A stretch of 64,000 nt of DNA from positions 1 through 64,000 of the forward strand of contig CAVYIF010000004.1 of the NCBI GenBank assembly GCA_963768585.1, read 5' to 3'. The translations under genes and the position numbers were made by a program. Source of the stretch: CAVUNY01 sp963768585. Its GTDB lineage: Bacteria; Chloroflexota; Anaerolineae; Anaerolineales; Anaerolineaceae. The notes below the pieces were generated by a model. The model saw nothing but the letters and a program-made list of their open reading frames with translations, was not told the origin of the DNA and searched no databases. Below, one piece after another: positions 43,360-51,994 of the stretch (position 1 is the stretch's first letter; every line of letters starts with the position of its first letter).

Positions 43360-44554
43360 GGGGCGATTCCTTTTCTGAAATTGATGATTGGTCACGCATC
43401 GTGGATATCAAATCTCGCTCTTCGCTTTCACGTTCAGCAAAGTACTGGATCATGTACGACGAGCGCCTTAATCGGAGAGCCATCGCACTCACTGCGTGGA
43501 GATCAGATAATTCAACAATTCTTCTACCATCCGAAGCTGCAAATGCACGGGCAGCTTCAAGCAAGGTAATTTCTGCCCGCAGTGAATCGATTTTCAACCG
43601 TCGTATCCAGTCAATGGCAGTGGCGGCAACCTGGGAGGGGACTTCAACCTCAGGCAGTATATCGCGCGCAGCCTGGATTTCGTTACGCGCAAACTCCGTC
43701 TCCTGCGAAAAACGTGCAATTAAGCGGCGATGATTGGCCTGATATTCTTTTACCCGCTGATAGGCTAACAAGCGCTCCTCAGGATCTTCCAGACCCTTGA
43801 CGATAACGCGCAGCCCAAAACGGTCCAGAATTTGCGGCCGTAAGCTGCCCTCTTCAGGATTCATAGAACCAATCAGCGTGAAGCGGGATTTGTACGTGGC
43901 CGAATGAGGTCCGCGCCGCACGGTGTAGCTCCACTGAGCGGCGGCATCCAGGATCGCATCGATAATCTCATTTGGCAGCAGGTTCACTTCATCGGAATAT
44001 AGAATGTTTTGGTCTGCCTGGGCAAGAATTCCCCTTTTGAGACGCATGCGGTCGCGGATCTGGGAGCGCTCGTCCAGTCCTCCGATCACGTCTTCCAGGC
44101 GCGCATTAAGCGGCAGTTCAATCAATCGTCCGGATTGTTTGCGCGTCAAGGGTAATCCCTGACCGTATTTTTGAGCGCAGTCCGGGCAGACCGCATCGAT
44201 CCCCCCGGTCTCAATATCTTCGGCGGTACATCCGTAAAAACAAGTGCTGCGTTCGACCAAAGGGAGCAGGTCGCTCAAACTGCGGACAGCCGTGGTTTTT
44301 CCGGTTCCGCGGGGACCAATCAGCAGCACACCGCCGCAGGCCGGGTTGATTGTGGCCAGCATAAGGGCTAACTTCATTTCGTACTGACCGACAAGCGCAA
44401 GAAATGGGTACGGCAGAGATTCAGCCAGCCCAAAGTCTTCCTGGTTGGTTTCCGCCGAACTGCTGCGGCCTGTTACCAGATCTAACAACTCGCGCAGCGA
44501 CCGAATTTCAGGTTTCGCTTCGGATCCGTTCGAATCACTCATCTCACTCAACAT
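43337..44554 (-). CDS. Magnesium-chelatase subunit I-type AAA+ ATPase
   Basis: The 405-residue protein has Walker A 'GPRGTGKTT' near residue 80, Walker B 'ILYSDEVNLL', and the ChlI/BchI segments 'RLIELPLNARLEDVIGG' and 'RFTLIGSMNPEEGSLRPQILDRFGL'. Four cysteines (105, 109, 123, 126) lie in an insert after Walker A as in BchI. No ChlD or ChlH gene adjoins, so chlorophyll synthesis is not implied; related stand-alone ATPases work with VWA proteins. The start may be at 44554 or at an in-frame ATG at 44542. It overlaps the GtrA stop and the TPR start. Confidence 0.88.
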   Translation of the reverse strand: MLSEMSDSNGSEAKPEIRSLRELLDLVTGRSSSAETNQEDFGLAESLPYPFLALVGQYEMKLALMLATINPACGGVLLIGPRGTGKTTAVRSLSDLLPLVERSTCFYGCTAEDIETGGIDAVCPDCAQKYGQGLPLTRKQSGRLIELPLNARLEDVIGGLDERSQIRDRMRLKRGILAQADQNILYSDEVNLLPNEIIDAILDAAAQWSYTVRRGPHSATYKSRFTLIGSMNPEEGSLRPQILDRFGLRVIVKGLEDPEERLLAYQRVKEYQANHRRLIARFSQETEFARNEIQAARDILPEVEVPSQVAATAIDWIRRLKIDSLRAEITLLEAARAFAASDGRRIVELSDLHAVSAMALRLRRSSYMIQYFAERESEERDLISTMRDQSSISEKESPHGQSQNS

Positions 44555-44999
44555 CGTTATATGTCCAAAAACGGTTGATGAAAAAGTTCCAAAACATGAT
44601 GATCACAATAACAATACCCAGTGAGAGATTATGGCCCACGACCATAGGGGACAGAAAAAAACCAGACGGCAACATATTAGAAGCCGACCAGATTAATGCT
44701 TGCTCCAGCTGGTCAAAAATTAAGGTTCTGACCGCCAAACCAATCAAACTCACAAAAATAAATTGGATCAGTTGGCCAAAGACAGCCTTGTTGCGCGAAT
44801 CAGGATAAGTCCAATAACAATTCCATATGAAATTACTGAAAACGGCTACAGAAAACGAGAATGCCTGAGCAGTTAAGGCAGGAACCTTTAAAAAAGACGA
44901 CAATACATTAAATATACTAATGTCAATTACCGCACCGATTGATCCCACAATCGCAAAACGGATGAAACGTCCCTGTTCCCGCCTTTTTCTGAGAATCAT
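44544..44999 (-). CDS. GtrA family membrane protein
   Basis: The protein has 151 residues from the ATG at 44999, within the ATGA that ends the upstream epimerase gene. Four membrane segments and the family patterns 'RFAIVGSIGAVIDISIFNVL', 'SNFIWNCYWTYPD' and the C-terminal 'FWNFFINRFWTY' identify GtrA. GtrA-type proteins are proposed to flip polyprenyl-phosphate sugars, consistent with the GT-C enzymes encoded nearby and the sugar-nucleotide enzyme upstream. Confidence 0.9.
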   Translation of the reverse strand: MILRKRREQGRFIRFAIVGSIGAVIDISIFNVLSSFLKVPALTAQAFSFSVAVFSNFIWNCYWTYPDSRNKAVFGQLIQFIFVSLIGLAVRTLIFDQLEQALIWSASNMLPSGFFLSPMVVGHNLSLGIVIVIIMFWNFFINRFWTYNDVE

Positions 45000-45955
45000 G
45001 CTAATCCCATTTTTGTTTTGAAATAAGGGATGGTTTTGCGCAGACCATCTTCTAGATTTATCTTGGGTTCCCAATTTAAAATTTCCTTTGCCCGGGTGAT
45101 GTCTGGGCGGCGCCGCTGCGGGTCATCGCCCAAACGTAAAGCGGGTTTATGTATGATACCCCCTTTATTACCCACGATGTGATTAATTGTCTCTGCGAAT
45201 TGCTTAATTGAGATTTCGTTTGGATTGCCGACGTTGACCGGATCGTGTTCATCGGACAGGAGCAGGCGATAGATCCCTTCGACCAGATCACTCACAAAGC
45301 AAAAGCTGCGAGTCTGCTCTCCATCACCATAAACTGTGAGCGGTTCTCCGCGCAGTGCTTGTTGAATAAAATTTGGGACAACACGCCCGTCATCTAAATG
45401 CATGCGTGGACCGAATGTGTTAAAAATTCGGATGATGCGGGTGTCGATTCCATGGTACCGGTGATACGCCATGGTTAATGCTTCGGCAAATCGCTTGGCT
45501 TCGTCATATACAGACCGGACCCCAATGGGATCGACGTGCCCCCAATAATTTTCTTTTTGAGGATGGACTTGAGGATCTCCGTAAATCTCACTCGTTGAAG
45601 CCAATAAAAATCGAGCATTTTGGGCACGGGCAACGCCCAAGGTATTATGTGTTCCCAATGCACCGGCTTTCATGGTTTGAATGGGGAGATTTGTATACCC
45701 ATATGGCGAAAGAGGGTTTGGACTGGCTGGTGAAGCAAAATGGAGCACGGCATCCACCTTGCCAGGGACAAAGATAAAATTGGAAACATCATGGCGAATG
45801 AAAAGGAAGTCTTGATTTCCGGCGAGATGGCTTAAATTACCAGGATTACCGGTGACAAAATTATCCATCCCAATCACTTGATGGCCCTCTTGAAGCAGCC
45901 GTGTACAGAGATGAGATCCCAGAAAACCTGCGGCACCTGTAATTAATATTCGCAT
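44996..45955 (-). CDS. NAD-dependent epimerase/dehydratase, UDP-glucuronate decarboxylase-like
   Basis: The 319-residue SDR protein has the Rossmann motif 'ITGAAGFLGSHLC', catalytic 'STSEIYGDP' (Thr-Ser-Glu) and 'YDEAKR' (Tyr, Lys), and 'RIFNTFGPRM'. The Glu in STSE and the YDEAKR motif match UXS enzymes, which convert UDP-glucuronate to UDP-xylose. A dTDP-glucose dehydratase is less likely because TDE is absent. It could supply a pentose donor for the membrane glycosyltransferases, which is inference. Confidence 0.88.
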   Translation of the reverse strand: MRILITGAAGFLGSHLCTRLLQEGHQVIGMDNFVTGNPGNLSHLAGNQDFLFIRHDVSNFIFVPGKVDAVLHFASPASPNPLSPYGYTNLPIQTMKAGALGTHNTLGVARAQNARFLLASTSEIYGDPQVHPQKENYWGHVDPIGVRSVYDEAKRFAEALTMAYHRYHGIDTRIIRIFNTFGPRMHLDDGRVVPNFIQQALRGEPLTVYGDGEQTRSFCFVSDLVEGIYRLLLSDEHDPVNVGNPNEISIKQFAETINHIVGNKGGIIHKPALRLGDDPQRRRPDITRAKEILNWEPKINLEDGLRKTIPYFKTKMGLA

Positions 45956-45977
45956 TTTACCCTCGCTTTTTGTAATT

Positions 45978-47219
45978 TTACTTCCAATCCACGCGCTTGA
46001 TCAACCCATCACCAGTTATTTGGTTGGCGGCACCATTGACCGGGTTAACCAGATACAAGTTTCCACGATAGATCACAGCAAGCCACAGGGATGAATCGGC
46101 ACCTGTGGTGAGAGGCGACCAGATGATCTGCTGTGGATCCAGGCCTGCAGCGCCATCTTCTGGAAAAAGCGCACGCTGATTTGAACCATCGCGATCCATA
46201 ATAAACAAACGGTAGCGGCTTGTTTCGCTTTGCTCAGGAAAATATGGTTTAAGGTATGCGATCCAGGATCGATTGCCGGGCAGCATCGGCGATGCAGCCG
46301 GATACGAAAACATGCCAGCCTGTGATACCAGGGGTAGAGCCTGACTGTTTTCAGGATTAAAGGCGATCACATCAAAAAGTTGAGAGTTTTCTGTGGAGGC
46401 TACACCTGACTGGGGAAGGTGGTTAATCGAATAAATCACCCGATTATCCGATGACCACGTTAATCCTGGGACCCAGGCCCACTCACTCCGGGTCTGGTAA
46501 GGTAATACCTTAACCAGTGAAACCGTGGTTTGTTCTTTTAGGTCAACCAGGCCAATGCTGTCTGAGCGAGCATATGCGAGCTGGCTGCCGTCAGGCGACC
46601 AAACAAAAGATGTGCCCCACCAGCCGTAAACTCCACCCGAGTTAGCGGGAAGAACTTCTTCTCGTTTCAAATAGGTGCTGGTTGGTACAAAGATTAAAGA
46701 GTATAAATCGTTATTCGCCTGCCAACCGGGGGCAGAAGCACGCGGTTCAACGGTTGAATAAAAAATGGTGTTCGTTTTACCCGGCACCCAGTCGGCAAAA
46801 TGAATCACATTACTTGTTTTTAAATCCAACGGCTTTGGATTTTCGTCTTCTGTGCTGATCACCCACAATGTGTTAATTTCTTCTGCAAGGGGAAGGCTGG
46901 ATTTCCGCGAATATAACAGCCATTTTCCATCGGGAGATAGAGAAAAGATTCTTCCGTCCAGGTCGCCAGAGGTGACCAGCGGTCGGCGGTCGGCGGTTGT
47001 CCGTTCCATAATCCAGGCATTTCCGAGGGAAAGATAGGCCAGCTTTTCTGGGATAGCCACCGGGACAAATGGGGATTGCACACCAATCATCTCGATTTCT
47101 GGTAATGGGTCAGTAACTGTTACCGATTTGATCTGTGTGCGGGATACTTCGACGTCATTTTCAAAAACACTTCGGTATGTGGTTTGCAGCAGGCCAGGAG
47201 TGCCGGCCTGAACGATCAA
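45978..47219 (-). CDS. TolB/WD40-like propeller part of a lipoprotein (frameshifted from its N-terminus)
   Basis: The 413 residues open with the end of a G5 domain ('IVQAGTPGLLQTTYR') and continue into a beta-propeller with repeats such as 'SLSPDGKWLLYSRKS', 'VWSPDGSQLAYARSD' and 'YPAASPMLPGNRSWIAYL'. The first codons have no ribosome-binding site and belong naturally after 'VKNES' of the upstream frame (47161-47580). Removing one C from the CCCC run near 47237-47240 joins the two. The intact protein would be about 530 residues, exported and lipid-anchored. Function unknown; sugar or peptide binding is possible. Confidence 0.75.
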   Translation of the reverse strand: MIVQAGTPGLLQTTYRSVFENDVEVSRTQIKSVTVTDPLPEIEMIGVQSPFVPVAIPEKLAYLSLGNAWIMERTTADRRPLVTSGDLDGRIFSLSPDGKWLLYSRKSSLPLAEEINTLWVISTEDENPKPLDLKTSNVIHFADWVPGKTNTIFYSTVEPRASAPGWQANNDLYSLIFVPTSTYLKREEVLPANSGGVYGWWGTSFVWSPDGSQLAYARSDSIGLVDLKEQTTVSLVKVLPYQTRSEWAWVPGLTWSSDNRVIYSINHLPQSGVASTENSQLFDVIAFNPENSQALPLVSQAGMFSYPAASPMLPGNRSWIAYLKPYFPEQSETSRYRLFIMDRDGSNQRALFPEDGAAGLDPQQIIWSPLTTGADSSLWLAVIYRGNLYLVNPVNGAANQITGDGLIKRVDWK

Positions 47220-47580
47220 TTTTTGATTGGTTGGGAGGGGATTCGTTCTTTACGACCTGACGGGAAAACGGCAATATTGATTCTTCTACTTCGAAAACTT
47301 CCCTTACCCGAGTCACCTGAATAGTTGTCGCACCGGTCAAAAGGGTATAATCAGGTGGGTCCACCCGGTCTAAATTCCCCAAGGTGATCCCCGCTTTATC
47401 GAGCACCAACTGCACGGTTGATCCGGCGGGGACGTCTGCGGTAATTTGTTTTCCATCTACCTGGATTGTGACCGAAAATATTCCTTCAGTTGGTGTTGAG
47501 GTCGAACACGATACCAAAACCAACCCAACCAGAAGGGTAATCAGAAAAATTTTCATAACTCGGCGTGTCGGTTTCCCCAT
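47161..47580 (-). CDS. N-terminal lipoprotein part with DUF348 and G5 domains (frameshifted)
   Basis: This frame encodes a lipoprotein signal peptide 'IFLITLLVGLVLVSC' with lipobox Cys, a DUF348 (ubiquitin-like) domain 'SVTIQVDGKQITADVPAGS' and the start of a G5 domain 'REVFEVEESILPFSRQVVKN'. After 'KNES' the frame turns into unrelated sequence and stops, while the G5 domain continues in the frame of 45978-47219. DUF348-G5 modules are found in YabE/Rpf-type cell-wall proteins. The start may be at 47580 or at the ATG at 47556. Together the two frames form one damaged or mis-sequenced gene. Confidence 0.7.
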   Translation of the reverse strand: MGKPTRRVMKIFLITLLVGLVLVSCSTSTPTEGIFSVTIQVDGKQITADVPAGSTVQLVLDKAGITLGNLDRVDPPDYTLLTGATTIQVTRVREVFEVEESILPFSRQVVKNESPPNQSKIDRSGRHSWPAANHIPKCF

Positions 47581-47624
47581 AGAATTCAATTCAGGTTATA
47601 ATCGGCTGTGCTAAAATTCGGGTT

Positions 47625-48185
47625 TTATTTCTTGATGAGGACAATTGTTGCCACCCCGGTCGCAAATGTGATACTCTCCAAACGATATTCGGATTGGTAA
47701 TCTTTCATTAAATCCGCGATCGCATTATCGACTGCGGTGGATAAATTGTCCAATAAACTCGATGGGATTGGAAAAGGGCCAAAATTAGCCTCTAAAATTT
47801 CTACAACGGGTTTTCCATTTGGATCAATGGTGACGGACATGACAACTTTCCCGTTTGCGGAAAAAGCGTCTCCCTTGACCGTCGCATAGAGTTCAACCTG
47901 ATTGGGTTGAAATATGACAACCGGATCGTTCAAAATAAATTCGTAATCTTTCTTAAGGTTTTCGATGATGAAGGTGGTGATTTGAGCTTCAGTTATGGTA
48001 ATGGTTACTTTGCCTGAATTCGGATCGGGTTGTAGGGTTTGTACTTGTTGATTAATCGGTTGCTTTTGGGGAGGGATGGTCGGTACGGGTCTCGGAGGAG
48101 TAGGTCCGCTTGACAGGTTGCATGCCGTACCCACCAGCAGGATTAACACCGGTAAAATGAGAATGGAGCGTAATGATTTTGACAT
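47625..48185 (-). CDS. Predicted lipoprotein of unknown function
   Basis: The 186-residue protein has a lipoprotein signal 'ILPVLILLVGTAC' (Cys at about residue 22), a Pro-rich linker and a folded part from about 58 with 'GKVTITITEAQITTFI' and 'DAFSANGKVVMSVTIDPNGKP'. The pattern resembles DUF2993/LmeA-like lipid-associated proteins, but I cannot assign it firmly. It precedes the G5/propeller lipoprotein gene on the same strand. Confidence 0.7.
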   Translation of the reverse strand: MSKSLRSILILPVLILLVGTACNLSSGPTPPRPVPTIPPQKQPINQQVQTLQPDPNSGKVTITITEAQITTFIIENLKKDYEFILNDPVVIFQPNQVELYATVKGDAFSANGKVVMSVTIDPNGKPVVEILEANFGPFPIPSSLLDNLSTAVDNAIADLMKDYQSEYRLESITFATGVATIVLIKK

Positions 48186-48233
48186 TAAAAAATTCTCCCA
48201 GGAAGTTCCCTAAAGGAACTGACCTATTATAGC

Positions 48234-48806
48234 ATGAGTGAGTTAACCACTGACCCTGCCGATATCGATTTGGAAGCCTGCCTGGAAGCGTTGTTGTTTG
48301 TTGCCGGTGGGCCCGTTTCTATTCATCAATTGGCCACAGCCGTAGAAAGAAAACCTGATGAGGTTGAACAAAGCCTGAAAACGCTTTCGCTAAGTTATAC
48401 CGGCAAGCGCGGATTAAGTATTCAATGGCATAACGGAAAAATTCAATTGACGACTGCGCCGCACCTGGCTGAGCAAGTTGAGAATTTCCTAGGCCTTGAG
48501 GCAACTGCGCGGCTTAGCCGGGCTGCCCTGGAAGCATTGTCGATCATTGCTTACAGACAACCAGTCACACGCCCGGGGATAGATGCTATCCGCGGGGTAA
48601 GCAGTGACGGAGTCTTAAAGAGCCTTTTATCGAAGGGACTGATCCAGGAAGCCGGTCGAGCAGATGGCCCGGGCCGGCCGATTCTATATGAAACTACGGC
48701 TGAATTTTTGCAGCACTTTGGATTGTCAACGATCGACGAACTGCCGCCCTATGAAACTGAAGGCATGAAAAGTGAAGACGAGAAATCGCGATTATTAAAG
48801 GATTGA
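48234..48806 (+). CDS. scpB: Segregation and condensation protein B
   Basis: The 190-residue protein has ScpB's two winged-helix domains: 'LEACLEALLFVAGGPVS' in the first and 'LSRAALEALSIIAYRQPVTRPGIDAIRGV' in the second, with 'GRADGPGRPILYETT' near the end. ScpB dimers bind ScpA and the SMC complex to organise chromosomes. scpA is not adjacent. The ribosome-binding site is distant. It is followed by rluB after a few bases, the usual order. Confidence 0.95.
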   Translation: MSELTTDPADIDLEACLEALLFVAGGPVSIHQLATAVERKPDEVEQSLKTLSLSYTGKRGLSIQWHNGKIQLTTAPHLAEQVENFLGLEATARLSRAALEALSIIAYRQPVTRPGIDAIRGVSSDGVLKSLLSKGLIQEAGRADGPGRPILYETTAEFLQHFGLSTIDELPPYETEGMKSEDEKSRLLKD

Positions 48807-48811
48807 TAAAG

Positions 48812-49609
48812 ATGGAAGAAAGATTGCAGAAAATTTTAGCTCAGGCTGGATTTGGTTCACGCCGGTCATGTGAGACGCTGATCGTTGCGAAACGCGTCAG
48901 GGTGAACGGGCGTATCGCGGAATTGGGCAGCAAAGCTGATGCTCAGAAAGATACGATTTCCGTAGATGGGCAAAATATCCCTAAACCTGCAGCACATGTC
49001 TATATCATCTTGAATAAACCGCGTGAAGTCTTGTCCGATACCGATCCTATGGATCCCCGGACGACAGTTTTTGATCTGGTAAAGCAGCCAGGACATCTTT
49101 TTGCCGTGGGGCGTCTGGATTACGACAGCGAGGGTTTGATCTTGCTAACAAACGATGGCGAACTTGCCAACCGTTTAACCCATCCACGTTATGGGCATGA
49201 GAAGGAGTACCGTGTTCTGTTGTCTGCAAAACCAGACGCCGAACAGATTTCAGTCTGGCGCCGTGGGGTTGTTTTGGCCGATGGATATAAAACTCGTCCT
49301 GCCAAGGTGTTTTTAGACAGCCTGGCTGGCAAAGGCGCCTGGCTGCGAATAGTAATGAGCGAAGGGCGTAAGCGTCAGATACGCGAAGTGGGTTCCAGGA
49401 TTGGTTTGCCTGTGACGCGCATCATGCGCGTTCGGATTGGAACTTTGCAGCTCGGTGAGTTAAAACCGGGGGAATGGCGGCATTTGAGCGGGGCTGAATT
49501 GGCTGCGTTGAAATCAGAATCGGGGAAAATTCGACCCGACGCAAAAAAAAGTGAAAATACCACTCCATCCCGGCGCGGTCCCGATCGTGATAGGCGCAGG
49601 CAAAGATAA
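48812..49609 (+). CDS. rluB: 23S rRNA pseudouridine synthase RluB/RsuA family
   Basis: The protein has 265 residues from the ATG at 48812; an upstream TTG at 48803 overlaps scpB. An S4 RNA-binding domain 'RLQKILAQAGFGSRRSCE' is followed by the catalytic domain with 'VGRLDYDSEGLILLTNDGEL' (nucleophile Asp) and 'MSEGRKRQIREVG'. RluB modifies 23S rRNA helix 89; RsuA/RluE/RluF are alternatives. The C-terminal 30 residues are basic and disordered. The scpB-rluB pair is common in Firmicutes and Chloroflexota. Confidence 0.94.
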   Translation: MEERLQKILAQAGFGSRRSCETLIVAKRVRVNGRIAELGSKADAQKDTISVDGQNIPKPAAHVYIILNKPREVLSDTDPMDPRTTVFDLVKQPGHLFAVGRLDYDSEGLILLTNDGELANRLTHPRYGHEKEYRVLLSAKPDAEQISVWRRGVVLADGYKTRPAKVFLDSLAGKGAWLRIVMSEGRKRQIREVGSRIGLPVTRIMRVRIGTLQLGELKPGEWRHLSGAELAALKSESGKIRPDAKKSENTTPSRRGPDRDRRRQR

Positions 49610-49640
49610 CTTTACGCGGCTAGTAAGCGTTTATTCTCGC

Positions 49641-49673
49641 AAAAAAATCCAGGATCCAACCTGGATTTTTTTT
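49641..49673 (+). terminator. Terminator after rluB
   Basis: A 12-bp stem (AAAAAATCCAGG / CCTGGATTTTTT) with an ATCCAA loop is followed by a T-run. Confidence 0.88.
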
Positions 49674-49693
49674 ATTCAATCGGGCAATATCCA

Positions 49694-49722
49694 TTGACGA
49701 TTTGATGTTCTGATAATAAAAT
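49694..49722 (+). promoter_or_regulatory. Promoter of the marR/ABC-exporter operon
   Basis: TTGACG at 49694-49699 and TAAAAT at 49717-49722 are 17 bases apart, close to consensus. A nested palindrome directly follows. Confidence 0.75.
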
Positions 49723-49759
49723 TTATTTCTAAACCGAATAATTCGATAAAGAAATAAAT
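49721..49759. promoter_or_regulatory. Nested palindrome, candidate MarR operator
   Basis: Outer arms ATTTATTTCT (49721-49730) and AGAAATAAAT (49750-49759) are a perfect inverted repeat around an inner CGAAT-A-ATTCG palindrome (49735-49745). It covers the transcription start region between the promoter and the marR ATG at 49763, a classic place for MarR autorepression. Confidence 0.55.
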
Positions 49760-49762
49760 ATT

Positions 49763-50215
49763 ATGAATGCTATCCAACCTGAACCGCTCTCCGATAAGGT
49801 TTTCCATCGTCTGCTGACTTTGCTACACTATTCTCGCAAGCATGCCCGTCTGATGATGGATGAAAGCGGTTTGACCCCGCGAGATTTCTCTGTGTTGCGC
49901 TGCCTGATGGAATTAAACTCAGCTACAGTCGGCCAGGTACAGACCCTTTTGCATAAAAGCCCCAGTACCACATCGACATTAATTGCCCAATTAGAAGAGA
50001 AAGGTTATCTCACCCGCAGGCGTTCGCCTGAAGATAACCGTGTAGTCATCGTTGAATTGACTCCCACCGGGCGAAGGCTTACCGAAAACACACCTTTGGG
50101 TGGATTACCGCTCTTGCGCCGGGAATTGGGGTACCTTACAGAACAGCGTTTGTTAGAAATGGATGCGGTCTTAACTGATTTATTGCGGCTTATGGAAGCT
50201 ACCGAGGACCCATGA
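49763..50215 (+). CDS. MarR family transcriptional regulator
   Basis: The 150-residue protein has the MarR winged helix: 'ESGLTPRDFSVLRCLMELN', 'HKSPSTTSTLIAQLEEKGYLTRRRSPEDNR'. It should bind palindromic DNA as a dimer and respond to a small ligand. Its stop overlaps the start of the ABC exporter gene (ATGA), so it very probably regulates this operon and itself through the palindrome at 49721-49759. Confidence 0.93.
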   Translation: MNAIQPEPLSDKVFHRLLTLLHYSRKHARLMMDESGLTPRDFSVLRCLMELNSATVGQVQTLLHKSPSTTSTLIAQLEEKGYLTRRRSPEDNRVVIVELTPTGRRLTENTPLGGLPLLRRELGYLTEQRLLEMDAVLTDLLRLMEATEDP

Positions 50216-51864
50216 ATTCACTGAAACGCATGATCCCTTTCATACGACCCTACCGCTGGGTCGCATTTTGGTTGGTGATTACCGTAATCTTACCGGCCGC
50301 CATGGAATTGATTGTACCGCGCGCCCTACGCTATATCATCGACCAGGGTATCACACCGGGGCAAATGGATGCCATCCTGCGTGGTTCTGCCTTAATGTTG
50401 GTGACCGCGCTTTTGGGTGCACTGGCAACTTTGGGACAAGGGATTTGTCGGGCACAATTTTCGCAAGGTCTGGCTTACGATATGCGCAACCGTCTCTTCG
50501 CCCATATCCAGACTTTTTCTTTCGCCAACCTGGATCACATGCAGACCGGTCAATTGATGACCCGCCTTTCGAGTGACGTCGACATGGTACGCGGTTTCGT
50601 CAGCAATGGCCTGGCGCTCTTCCTTCGAGCCATCTTGATGGTCATAGGCAGCCTTATTTTTTTAATTGCCACTGATTGGAAACTCTCGATCATCATGCTG
50701 GTGTTGCTGCCCCTGGCAGCACTGCTCATCGGAGGTGTGATGTGGTTGGCACGTCCGCTGTTCGTTGTGGTTCAAGAAAAACTTTCTGCTTTGAATACTT
50801 CTGTTCAGGAGAATCTGGCCGGAGTGCAGGTGGTCAAAGCTTTCGTGCGTGAATCATTTGAGATTAACCGTTTTCAGGATCACAACCGAAACTTTATGCA
50901 GGAGAATATCAAAGTTGGGCGCTTGATGGCAGTAGCAATGCCAGTGCTGACGATACTCACCAACCTGGGGATAGTAGCTGTGGTCTGGTTTGGCGGGTTG
51001 GATGTGACCGGGGGACGCCTGACCCTGGGAGAGCTGGTGGCTTTCAATAACTACCTGATGATTGGGATGGCTCCGCTGATGATGTTGGGCAATATCCTGA
51101 CGATGGTCTCTCGAGCAGATGCTTCGGCGCAACAATTCTGGGAAGTACTGGATACGCAACCTGCGGTAAAAGTGATCCCCAACCCCCATCAAGCCGCTTC
51201 TGTCCAGGGACAGGTAACCTTTGAAGGTGTGACCTTCCATTATGACGGTGACAGCCCTGAAAACGGGAATGGAAGCAGCAATCAGCGAGGTGGGAGAAAC
51301 GTGCTGGACGAGATCAGCTTCAATGTCCAGCCTGGCCAAAGGATTGCTTTGTTGGGAGCCACCGGTTCGGGGAAGAGTTCGCTGGTTAATCTGATTCCGC
51401 GCTTCTACGATGTCGACCAGGGTCGAATACGCATTGATGGCGTGGATGTGCGCGATTGGGATCCCGAATCATTACGAAAAAAGATCGGTGTTGTCTTACA
51501 ACAGACTACTTTATTCAGCGGTACGATTCGTGAGAATATCGTCTATGGTCGGCCTGATGCCACGTTGGATGAAGCAGTGGCGGCAGCCAAAGCTGCCCAG
51601 GCGCACGAATTTATTCTGGCAATGCCCCAGGGATACGACAGCCTGGTAGAAGAGCGCGGCGCCAATCTCTCCGGGGGGCAAAAGCAGCGGATTGCGATTG
51701 CGCGTGCCCTCCTGGTGTCACCAAAGATTTTGATCCTGGACGACAGCACCAGTGCTGTGGATATGGAAACCGAAGCCAAAATTCAAGCCGCCCTGAATCA
51801 CCTGATGGACAAGAGCACCACCTGTTATGGTGGCGCAGCGGGTCAGCAGTGTCTTGAACGCTGA
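50212..51864 (+). CDS. Multidrug-type ABC exporter half-transporter 1 (3' end frameshifted)
   Basis: The frame encodes 550 residues: a six-helix ABC membrane domain, then a nucleotide-binding domain with Walker A 'LLGATGSGKSS', signature 'LSGGQKQRIAIARALL' and Walker B 'ILDDSTSAVD'. The catalytic Glu is Asp, the degenerate half of a heterodimeric exporter (BmrC/TM287 type). After 'DKSTT' the frame leaves the family pattern and stops at 51864. Another frame continues 'MVAQRVSSVLNADQIFV' to a TGA at 51994 that overlaps the next ATG. One extra base near 51824 explains this. Co-transcribed with marR. Confidence 0.88.
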   Translation: MNSLKRMIPFIRPYRWVAFWLVITVILPAAMELIVPRALRYIIDQGITPGQMDAILRGSALMLVTALLGALATLGQGICRAQFSQGLAYDMRNRLFAHIQTFSFANLDHMQTGQLMTRLSSDVDMVRGFVSNGLALFLRAILMVIGSLIFLIATDWKLSIIMLVLLPLAALLIGGVMWLARPLFVVVQEKLSALNTSVQENLAGVQVVKAFVRESFEINRFQDHNRNFMQENIKVGRLMAVAMPVLTILTNLGIVAVVWFGGLDVTGGRLTLGELVAFNNYLMIGMAPLMMLGNILTMVSRADASAQQFWEVLDTQPAVKVIPNPHQAASVQGQVTFEGVTFHYDGDSPENGNGSSNQRGGRNVLDEISFNVQPGQRIALLGATGSGKSSLVNLIPRFYDVDQGRIRIDGVDVRDWDPESLRKKIGVVLQQTTLFSGTIRENIVYGRPDATLDEAVAAAKAAQAHEFILAMPQGYDSLVEERGANLSGGQKQRIAIARALLVSPKILILDDSTSAVDMETEAKIQAALNHLMDKSTTCYGGAAGQQCLER

Positions 51865-51994
51865 CCAGATTTTTGTGCTCGATCATGGCCAGATTGCTGC
51901 TCAAGGCACCCACAGACAGCTGCTCGAAAGCAGTCCGATTTACCGGGAGATTTACCAATCTCAAATGGGTGAGGGTCCGGAGGTGACGGCATGA
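51827..51994 (+). pseudogene. Displaced C-terminal end of ABC half-transporter 1
   Basis: About 55 codons in the +1 frame encode the expected end of the nucleotide-binding domain, starting with the H-loop region 'MVAQRVSSVL' (usual His is Gln here) and 'LDHGQIAAQGTHRQLLESS'. The stop lies in an ATGA overlap with the partner transporter gene, as expected for the original operon. Confidence 0.7.

Noticed and set aside
43337..44554. Chlorophyll or bacteriochlorophyll biosynthesis gene
   Set aside because: The ATPase resembles BchI but no other pathway gene is near, so only the ATPase family is claimed.
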